A stretch of 20,923 nucleotides of DNA from Actinomycetota bacterium (GTDB taxonomy: Bacteria; Actinomycetota; UBA4738): NCBI GenBank assembly GCA_005888465.1, contig VAYJ01000049.1:1-20923 (forward strand), in the 5' to 3' direction. Of this stretch, positions 16,249 to 20,923 are shown in pieces. Made by a program: the position numbers and the translations under genes. A model generated the notes under the pieces. It had not been told where the DNA came from, did no database searches, and was given only the letters and a program-made list of their open reading frames with translations. Position 1 is the first letter of the stretch; each line of letters begins with the position of its first letter.

Positions 16249-16254
16249 TACACT
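16249..16254 (+). promoter_or_regulatory. Putative -10 box (TACACT) for a leaderless peroxiredoxin transcript
   Basis: TACACT fits TANNNT and is followed by exactly 6 nt and the GTG at 16261, the same geometry as at the VOC gene. There is no Shine-Dalgarno before this GTG, which supports leaderless initiation here. Confidence 0.5.
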
Positions 16255-16260
16255 CGCCTG

Positions 16261-16725
16261 GTGCTGACCGAGGGCATCCCGGCGCCGGACTTCACGTTGC
16301 CGGACCAGCACGGCAACCCCGTCTCGCTCTCAGACCTCCGCGGCTCATGGGTCGTCTTCTGGTGGTATCCGAAGGCCTTCACGTCGGGTTGAACGGCCGA
16401 GGGCAAGGGGTTCCGTGATCGAGCCCCCGAGTTCGAAGCCGAAGGAGCCCGCATCATCGGCGTGTCCTTCGATCCGCCGGAGCAGAACCTCGGGTTCGCT
16501 CAGAAGTACGGGTTCCCGTTCCCCCTGCTCTCGGACGTCGATCGTTCCGTGGGCGCCCGCTACGAGACCGTCCGGGCACCCGACGAGGCGAACCCAGACA
16601 ACGCCAAGCGACGCACCTACCTGATCGACCCGGAGGGGAGGATCGCGAGGGCCTATCGCGTGACCGACATCCCGGCGCACCCACCTCACGTGCTGGAGGA
16701 CCTCAGGGCCCTGCGGATCGTGTAA
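16261..16725 (+). CDS. Peroxiredoxin (AhpC/TSA-BCP type) with in-frame TGA, probable selenoprotein
   Basis: Thiol/selenol peroxidase that reduces hydroperoxides. Read with TGA at 16390-16392 as selenocysteine, the frame from GTG 16261 to TAA 16723 gives 154 residues, normal for a BCP-like peroxiredoxin. The N-terminus has PAPDFTLPDQHGNPVSLSDL and the active site reads FWWYPKAFTSG-U-TAEG. In relatives this is YPKxxTPGCT, so the TGA (residue 44) replaces the peroxidatic cysteine exactly, within P-x-x-x-T-x-x-C. After the TGA the same frame keeps all family features: FRDRAPEFEAEGARIIGVSFD, KYGFPFPLLSD and RRTYLIDPEGRIAR with the conserved Arg. There is no cysteine anywhere, not even at the usual resolving position, so a 1-Sec mechanism is implied. 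A SECIS-like hairpin follows. No sel genes lie in the window. Alternatives are a TGC-to-TGA error or a nonsense mutation. Confidence 0.85.
16390..16427 (+). promoter_or_regulatory. Candidate bacterial SECIS element for the TGA codon
   Basis: Downstream of TGA (16390-16392), GGGGTTC at 16407-16413 pairs fully with GAGCCCC at 16421-16427 (7 bp, one G-U). It encloses the 7-nt loop CGTGATC at 16414-16420. The loop has G as its second base and starts 21 nt after the TGA. Bacterial SECIS models require an upper stem of at least about 4 bp, a small loop with a G among its first two bases, and roughly 16-37 nt between UGA and loop, and all are met. The element lies inside the coding sequence, as is normal in bacteria, where SelB binds it. 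Confidence 0.7.
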
Positions 16726-16737
16726 TCTTAATTACAC
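16720..16737. promoter_or_regulatory. Palindromic operator candidate GTGTAAT-N4-ATTACAC
   Basis: GTGTAAT and ATTACAC form a perfect 7-bp inverted repeat around CTTA, an AT-rich island in very GC-rich surroundings. It overlaps the last codon and TAA stop of the peroxiredoxin and ends 22 nt before the next start codon. It contains TAATCT (16723-16728), a possible -10. The position suits an operator for the downstream gene, which itself looks DNA-binding, so autoregulation is a reasonable guess. Confidence 0.55.
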
Positions 16738-16759
16738 ACCGCGGGGAGGAGGTCCTGAG

Positions 16760-17281
16760 ATGGGGTCGTCGAACGAGGAAACGATCAAAGGTTGGTTCGC
16801 CGGGAGGGTTCCCGAGGCGTGGTTCACGGGCCCGCCCGACGTGAGCGCCGATCGTGACGAGGTGCTGGTCGTCGGCACGCTGGCCGACGTCGAGCTCGGA
16901 GCGGAGGCCTCCGCCGAAAGCCTCACGGCAGCCCGTTCGGGCAGGATCCGTCAGCATCGCGAGGACACGCGAGGATCGCGGATCCGGATCGCCGAGGAGG
17001 CCGAGCGTCGCTTCGCCCGGAAGGTCTCGTGGGGCGCGAGCTGCGGGGACGTGACCGAGCTCTTCACCACGCTCAGCCTTCCCATGATGACCCGCCTTCG
17101 GATGCACGAGCGCCAAGTGCTGGACACGCTGGTCGACGCAGGTGTGGCCCGCAGCCGCAGCCACGCGCTCGCGTGGTGCGTGAAGCTCGTAGCGGGCAAG
17201 CAGGCCGAATGGATCGGCGAGCTTCGAGAGGCGCTGTCGCACGTGGAGAAGGCAAGGGGTTCCGGCCCGACGGCCAGCTAA
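16760..17281 (+). CDS. Conserved protein of unknown function with ribbon-helix-helix-like C-terminal segment
   Basis: 173-residue protein. The N-terminal part (IKGWFAGRVPEAWFTGPPDV, then DRDEVLVVGTL) and a basic middle part (ARSGRIRQHREDTRG, AEEAERRFARKVSWG) resemble an uncharacterised actinobacterial family seen from memory, with no known function. Near the C-terminus MTRLRMHERQVLDTLVDAGVA, followed by RSRSHALAWCVKLV, has the pattern of a ribbon-helix-helix DNA-binding unit: a short strand, a helix, an S-R-S turn and a second helix. The start at ATG 16760 is clear from AGGAGG 7 nt upstream. The palindrome 22 nt before the start could be its operator. It follows the peroxiredoxin by 34 nt and may be co-transcribed with it. 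The DNA-binding role is inferred, not shown. Confidence 0.75.
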   Translation: MGSSNEETIKGWFAGRVPEAWFTGPPDVSADRDEVLVVGTLADVELGAEASAESLTAARSGRIRQHREDTRGSRIRIAEEAERRFARKVSWGASCGDVTELFTTLSLPMMTRLRMHERQVLDTLVDAGVARSRSHALAWCVKLVAGKQAEWIGELREALSHVEKARGSGPTAS

Positions 17282-17287
17282 GGGGCG

Positions 17288-17385
17288 CCGAGCAGCCGCC
17301 TGGGGCCCCCGGCCGGGGGTCCACAAGTCTAGGGGAAGGGATTCTCCGGTCGGAAACCGGGGCCCCAGGCAGTTCGGCTGCTCGG
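17288..17385. repeat. Large imperfect inverted repeat with nested hairpins (structured intergenic element)
   Basis: CCGAGCAGCCG plus CCTGGGGCCCC at 17288-17309 is complementary to 17359-17385, with only a 5-nt bulge (CAGTT, 17370-17374) in the right arm: a 22-bp stem around a 49-nt loop. The 14-mer CCCCCGGCCGGGGG (17306-17319) is self-complementary, and CCGGT-CGGAA-ACCGG (17346-17360) is a further hairpin near the right arm. It sits between the 3' ends of the RHH-like gene and the small peptide gene, so it could be a bidirectional termination structure, a structured RNA or a cruciform. I do not recognise a known riboswitch or RNA family. Confidence 0.6.
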
Positions 17386-17392
17386 GTCTTCG

Positions 17393-17425
17393 TCCCCTGG
17401 ACGGCCTACGTGCCGCCCCAGGGGA
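17393..17425. repeat. Hairpin spanning the stop codon of the small peptide gene
   Basis: TCCCCTGG at 17393-17400 pairs perfectly with CCAGGGGA at 17418-17425, and inside it CGGC (17402-17405) pairs with GCCG (17412-17415). On the minus strand this hairpin covers the last codons and stop codon of the peptide gene, with the TAG in the apical loop. It could protect or terminate the peptide mRNA. There is no U-tract. Confidence 0.45.
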
Positions 17426-17498
17426 AGCTGGCGATTCCGGCGACGGCCAATGCCACGAGCGACACGACCGCGATGAAGGTGAACGCCCAGCGCTTCAC
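17406..17498 (-). CDS. Small secreted-type peptide (30 residues), candidate signalling peptide
   Basis: Thirty-residue peptide. Residues 1-4 are MKRW, 5-23 are continuously hydrophobic (A/F/I/V/L-rich), and the tail is SFPWGGT. It has the n/h/c structure of a signal peptide. Possible cleavage sites are after Ala23 (G-I-A), leaving SFPWGGT, or after Ala20 (A-V-A), leaving GIASFPWGGT. Evidence that it is real: the GTG start is preceded at 7 nt by GGAGG within GAGGGAGGTGG, and a near-consensus promoter (TTGACT, 18 nt, TACTAT) lies about 35 nt further upstream. It is divergent from an XRE-TPR regulator, the arrangement of RRNPP receptors and their propeptides. Alternatives are a small membrane toxin or regulatory membrane peptide. 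It is too short for most gene finders. Confidence 0.7.
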   Translation of the reverse strand: MKRWAFTFIAVVSLVALAVAGIASFPWGGT

Positions 17499-17531
17499 GG
17501 TTCCACCTCCCTCGAAGAGCGTTGGAGTCGC

Positions 17532-17561
17532 ATAGTACGGATCGACTTAACTGACAGTCAA
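17532..17561 (-). promoter_or_regulatory. Sigma-70-type promoter of the small peptide gene
   Basis: On the minus strand, TTGACT (17561-17556) and TACTAT (17537-17532) are separated by 18 nt. This is the closest match to a vegetative promoter seen in the window. Transcription would begin around 17525 and leave a leader of about 27 nt carrying the strong Shine-Dalgarno of the peptide gene. Confidence 0.65.
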
Positions 17562-17575
17562 GCTTAGCTGTTAAG
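17546..17575. promoter_or_regulatory. AT-rich nested palindrome between regulator and peptide genes, candidate operator
   Basis: This 30-nt block reads CTTAAC, then TGACaGTCA, then AGCTtAGCT, then GTTAAG. The outer hexamers are exact inverse complements, and each inner 9-mer is itself a palindrome with one central base. It covers the -35 element of the minus-strand peptide promoter and lies 31 nt before the regulator start. The position suits binding by the adjacent XRE-family regulator. Confidence 0.55.
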
Positions 17576-17590
17576 GGCCCCCGGCCAGGG

Positions 17591-17596
17591 TAGACT
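17591..17596 (+). promoter_or_regulatory. Putative -10 box (TAGACT) of the XRE-TPR regulator
   Basis: TAGACT fits TANNNT and ends 9 nt before the ATG at 17606. Transcription would start only a few bases before the start codon, giving a leaderless or nearly leaderless mRNA. No Shine-Dalgarno is present. Confidence 0.4.
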
Positions 17597-17605
17597 GGTG
17601 GCCCG

Positions 17606-18889
17606 ATGGAGCTCGCGAGGCGCTTCGAGGACCTCCGGGTCCGTGCCGGGCTGACGAAGACGGCCCTAGCCAAGCCCCGGTACACGGTCAGCTATGTGAG
17701 CCAGATCGAGTCCGGCAGGCGGACGCCCTCTTCCGAGGCGATGCGGTTCTTCGCCGGACGCCTGGGCGTGAGCTCCGACTTCCTGTCCACCGGCGTGCCG
17801 GAGGACCTTGACGCCCGGCTGCACTACCAGCTGGAGACCTGCCGGCGCGAGCTTCGCTCGGGGATGGCGAGCGAGGCCGAGGCCAGGAGTCGAGCGGTGC
17901 TCGCCGATGCCGAGCTCCACGGCCGGGATCGGCTGGGCGCCCTGGCACAGATCGAGCTCGCGAGGGCCCTGTCCGCTCGCGGGGCGATGCACGAGTGCGT
18001 CGACGCCTACGAGGCGGCCATAGAGGGCCCGCTCAGCGAGCGCGAGCAGGGCCGGGCCGTTTCGGGCATCGGCACCGCCTACCGAGCGGTCGGCGACCTC
18101 ACGTACGCCGCCGAGTACATCGAGTCCTACCTCGGGACCCGCAAGGGCGAGCCGCTCGACCCCCAGGTGGCGGCCGAGCTCCAGTCGATCCTCGTGTCGA
18201 TCTACTTCGAACGGGGTGACGTGTTCCGCTCGGAGCGTGCGGCGCGGCGGGCGCTCGCCGCCGCGGAATCCGACTCCTCCCCTGATTCCCGCGCACTTGC
18301 GCTTTGGAATGCGAGCCGCGTCCTCGCCGAGTCACGGCAGTGGGACGAAGCGCTCGAGTTCGCCACGCGGGCCCGCATCCTCATGGAAGAGGCGGACGAC
18401 CGCCGGCGCGTGGCGCAGCTCCACAACGCCTACGCGTTCATCTGTCTCGAAGCCGATCCGCCGCACGTCGAGGAGGCGCGCCATCATCTGGACCGAGCCG
18501 AGACCCTACTCGCCGAGCTGTCCTCGCCCACCGACCTCGCCTACGTGCGGACGGAGCGGAGCCGCCTCGCGCTGTTGGAAGGCAATCCCGAGATCGCTCT
18601 CGCGAACGCCGAGCAGGCCCTCCTGGAGGTCGGCGGCGACGAGCTCGAGACCGCACGATGCCTGTTCCTCAAGGGGCGCGCGCTGGGCGAGCTGGGCAGG
18701 GGCGACGAGGCGCGAGGGGTCCTCGTCGAGGCCGCGGCCCTCTTCGGGGCGAAGGGCGCCCGGCAGCAGGAAGCGTCGTGCTGGCGGGAGCTGGGAGAGC
18801 TGCATCTCTCGGCGGGAGACACCGCAGCGGCGGTGGACGCGCTTCGCCAGGGTCTGGAGGCCCTCGATCCCAAGCGCTCTCGGGCCTGA
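17606..18889 (+). CDS. XRE-family HTH transcriptional regulator with TPR domain (RRNPP/NprR-like architecture)
   Basis: 427 residues. Residues 3-60 form an XRE helix-turn-helix: LARRFEDLRVRAGLTKTAL, then PRYTVSYVSQIESGRRTPSS with the recognition helix, and AMRFFAGRLGVS. The rest, from about 70 on, is all helical and built of tetratricopeptide-type repeats (A-L-A.A.A patterns such as ALALWNASRVLAESRQWDEA and RCLFLKGRALGELGRGDEA). No membrane or signal segments are present. An N-terminal HTH on a peptide-binding TPR array of this size matches NprR-like members of the RRNPP peptide-receptor group; many actinobacterial XRE-TPR proteins have no known ligand. The divergent 30-residue peptide gene and the palindrome between them suggest it may sense that peptide. 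That link is inference. The stop is 15 nt from that of the convergent helicase gene. Confidence 0.9.
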   Translation: MELARRFEDLRVRAGLTKTALAKPRYTVSYVSQIESGRRTPSSEAMRFFAGRLGVSSDFLSTGVPEDLDARLHYQLETCRRELRSGMASEAEARSRAVLADAELHGRDRLGALAQIELARALSARGAMHECVDAYEAAIEGPLSEREQGRAVSGIGTAYRAVGDLTYAAEYIESYLGTRKGEPLDPQVAAELQSILVSIYFERGDVFRSERAARRALAAAESDSSPDSRALALWNASRVLAESRQWDEALEFATRARILMEEADDRRRVAQLHNAYAFICLEADPPHVEEARHHLDRAETLLAELSSPTDLAYVRTERSRLALLEGNPEIALANAEQALLEVGGDELETARCLFLKGRALGELGRGDEARGVLVEAAALFGAKGARQQEASCWRELGELHLSAGDTAAAVDALRQGLEALDPKRSRA

Positions 18890-18904
18890 GTCGCCCGCCT
18901 CGGC

Positions 18905-20923
18905 TCATCCTCGGAGTCGAAGACCCCTCGTGGATGGGCGGAACCCCGCTTGCGCCAGGGCGTTCGCGAGCGGCGTTTCGAACACGTCCTCGCCGTCTGC
19001 TCGCTCGACGGTGACCCTCCCGAGCAGCCCGTCTCGCACCGCGAGGGCGAGCGCGTCGATGGCGGGCTGCAGCGTGGCCGGGTCGTCGGAATAGGTCAGC
19101 ATCGTCCGCCCGCCGCGCTCGACGTAGACGACAAGGGACCCATCGACGAGCACCACCACGGCGCCCGCCTTCCGCCCGGGACGGTGGCCCGCCCGTTCGG
19201 CGTCTCGCTCGGGCCAGGCAACCGCCGCGCCGAAGGGATTCGCGGGATCCGCCGCCGCGAGCACGGTGGTCTCCCGTTCGCGCGACGGCGCGTGCATCGC
19301 CCTCAGCCGCTCGACCGCCCCCGGGAGCGCGAACTGGGCGCCACCGAGCCCCTCGACGAAGTACCCACGGCGGCATCGGCCCGACTCCTCCATCGCCTTC
19401 AGCACGGGGTACGCGGCCGCGAAACCGCCCGGGATCCGCTCCCCGACGACCGCGCCCCGAGTGAGGACACCGTGGCGGGCGAGCAGTTGGCTGGCGACGG
19501 CGTGCGCCCGGCGGGTTGAGTCGGGCTCGCGGGGAAGCAGCAGCCCCCAGCGACCGGCGGCCACCGCGGGGGGAGCCGCGCGGATACGGGGAGGCGAACC
19601 ACCGCGCCGGGTCGATCCGCCGCGCCGTCTTCCCGACCCCTCCACGAGCGCGCGCAGCGGCGCGAGCGAGTCGTTCGTCGCCACCCCGGCCCAGACCAGC
19701 TCCCAGAGCGCGGGGAGCAGTTCCGCGTCCGTCCGCGGCCGAAGCGCGTCCGCGAGCTGGCGGAAGAACATGGCCCCCCGTTCGCCGAGGGCTTCGCGGA
19801 CCGCGAGGGCGGCGTCGGACAACTCGCCCGATCCAACCGTCCTCGCTCCCGATCGCCCCCACGCCGCCCCAGACCACCTCGCCGGCGGCGGTGAGCTGGT
19901 CGAGCAGGTGCGGAGCGTATCCCGCGAGCCTCGAGGGCAGGACCAGCCGCTCCAAGACCGAGGCCGGGATCGCAGCGCCCTGGAGCTGCTCGATCGCGCG
20001 GTAGAGCGCGTCAACGTCTGCCCGGGCGGGTCCGGCCTGGCCCACGCCCTGCCACGCCCCGAGGAACCGGCCGAGGACGTTCGTCGGGACGGGTTCGACC
20101 TCGCGACGGAGCGCCGCGAGCGAGCGCCCGCGCAGCCGCCGGAGCACCTCCGCGTCGACCCACTCCCTCCCGGTTGCGCCCGGGCGAAACTCGCCCTCCA
20201 GCACGCGGCCCTGACCCGCGAGCCGTCTGAGCGCCCCCTCGGCCACCGCCACGCCGATGCCGAGCCTCTCCGCGACCTCCGCCGGGACGAAGGGGCCGTG
20301 GGTCCGGGCGAACCGCGACACGAGGTCGGCCAGCGGGTCGGCGACGGGTTCGAGGAACGCAACCGGCACGCCGACGGGCAGGGCGGCGCCGAGCGCATCG
20401 CGGAACCGCGCCGCATCCTCGATCGCCACCCAGCGTTCCTCCGCTGCGATCCGCAGCCGAATCGCCCGGTGAGCCGACTCGAGGGCCGCCATCCACGCGA
20501 CGACCGAGGCCGGTTCGGACGATCGGGCCTTCGTCTCGTCCTCGGTCAGGTCACCGAGGTCACGAAGGGCGTCGTGCAGCGAATCGACGCTGCCGATCCG
20601 TCGGGCTCCCGCGAGCCGCTGGAGCTCGAGCTCGAGGTCCGCCAAGCCCTCGGGATCGATCAGCTCGCGGAGCTCCTCCCGCCCGAGCAATTCGGCCAGG
20701 AGCGAGCGATCGAGCGTCAGCGCCTGCGCCCGCCGCTCGGCCAAGGGTGCGTCGCCCTCGTACATGAACGCCGCGATGTAGCCGAATTGCAGCGAGCTCG
20801 CGAAGGGCGAGGGCATGGGGGTGTCGACCTCGACGATCCGAACCTCCCGGCGCGCCACCGCCGACATGAGCTCGACGAGGCCGGGCACGTCGAACACCTC
20901 CTGCAGGCATTCGCGGTAGGTCT
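18905..20923 (-). pseudogene. lhr: Lhr-family ATP-dependent helicase, C-terminal part, frameshifted; 5' end outside window
   Basis: C-terminal region of a large Lhr-type superfamily 2 helicase (DNA repair-associated in mycobacteria). The right-hand part, read from the window edge, has YRECLQEVFDVPGLVELM, FGYIAAFMYEGDAPLAERRA and the winged-helix and C-terminal domain up to EVVWGGVGAIGSEDGWIG. From about 19826 it continues in another frame with ELSDAALAVREALGERGAMF and runs to the TGA at 18905, ending ETPLANALAQAGFRPSTRGL. Relatives have roughly 15-20 residues between these halves, including a WxxLYLADxAPLLLP-like stretch, so a short deletion of non-triplet length is implied at 19826-19830. 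The motor domains lie outside the window. It may be a decayed gene or an assembly error. The family call rests on conserved sequence across both frames. Confidence 0.82.

Noticed and set aside
16390..16392. Treating the peroxiredoxin TGA as an ordinary nonsense mutation
   Set aside because: It remains possible, but the codon falls exactly on the catalytic residue, the downstream half is fully conserved and in frame, and a SECIS-like hairpin follows. Recoding is the better explanation.
17288..17385. The structured intergenic element as tRNA-Sec (selC), tmRNA, SRP RNA or a known riboswitch
   Set aside because: No TCA anticodon arm, T-loop GTTCGA context, SRP GGAAG tetraloop domain or riboswitch core that I recognise is present on either strand.
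17282..17605. Other genes in the 324-nt gap before the regulator
   Set aside because: Apart from the 30-residue peptide gene, its promoter and the inverted repeats, no other frame there has a start with a ribosome binding site and plausible composition.
1..20923. CRISPR arrays, insertion sequences, integrases, tRNA or rRNA genes
   Set aside because: No spaced direct repeats, transposase or integrase motifs, or RNA gene signatures were seen on either strand.

Overview
The window looks like a chromosomal segment of a GC-rich bacterium, most likely an uncultivated, deep-branching member of the Actinomycetota. This is inferred from very GC-biased codon usage, several promoters of the TANNNT-N6-start type (leaderless transcripts), an HspR/HAIR-like palindrome in front of lon, an Lhr-type helicase and actinobacterial-style XRE-TPR regulators. 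No IS element, phage gene, CRISPR array, tRNA or rRNA was seen. Most of the content is housekeeping or metabolic genes in short units.

Layout. 1-900 (-): 5' part of rlmN, running off the left edge. 1032-3581 (+): a coupled MBOAT O-acyltransferase and SGNH hydrolase pair, probably a cell-envelope or exopolysaccharide acylation module. 3598-4032 (+): a VOC/glyoxalase-like protein. 4045-7952 (-): a Tat-exported BBE-type FAD oxidase, fumC and a multi-spanning membrane protein. 8003-10152 (+): an SDR oxidoreductase, msrA and a DapA/NanA-superfamily aldolase that lacks a normal start codon. 10149-11096 (-): a D-2-hydroxyacid dehydrogenase with part of its Rossmann fold missing. 11153-12056 (+): a frameshifted EamA transporter. 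12172-14547 (+): Lon protease behind a HAIR-like palindrome. 14544-16196 (-): a small membrane protein and a class III aminotransferase. 16261-16725 (+): a peroxiredoxin whose peroxidatic residue is encoded by TGA. 16760-17281 (+): a conserved protein with a ribbon-helix-helix-like tail behind a palindrome. 17282-17605: a structured intergenic region that hides a 30-residue secreted-type peptide gene on the minus strand. 17606-18889 (+): an XRE-HTH/TPR regulator. 18905-20923 (-): a frameshifted Lhr-like helicase, running off the right edge.

Two loci stand out. First, the peroxiredoxin at 16261-16725 has an in-frame TGA exactly where the catalytic cysteine should be. A stem-loop fitting the bacterial SECIS rules follows it, and the protein has no cysteine at all, so it is probably a selenoprotein. 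Second, the 427-residue XRE-TPR regulator (an NprR-like architecture) faces a divergent 30-residue peptide gene. That gene has a near-consensus promoter, a strong Shine-Dalgarno, a signal-peptide-like body and a short tail SFPWGGT. The promoter overlaps an AT-rich nested palindrome. This has the layout of an RRNPP-type peptide-quorum-sensing pair, outside the Firmicutes where such pairs are classically known.

Three genes (dehydrogenase, EamA transporter, Lhr helicase) each appear to lack a short internal segment of roughly 10-20 codons. These are either real decay or a recurrent assembly error and should be checked against reads.
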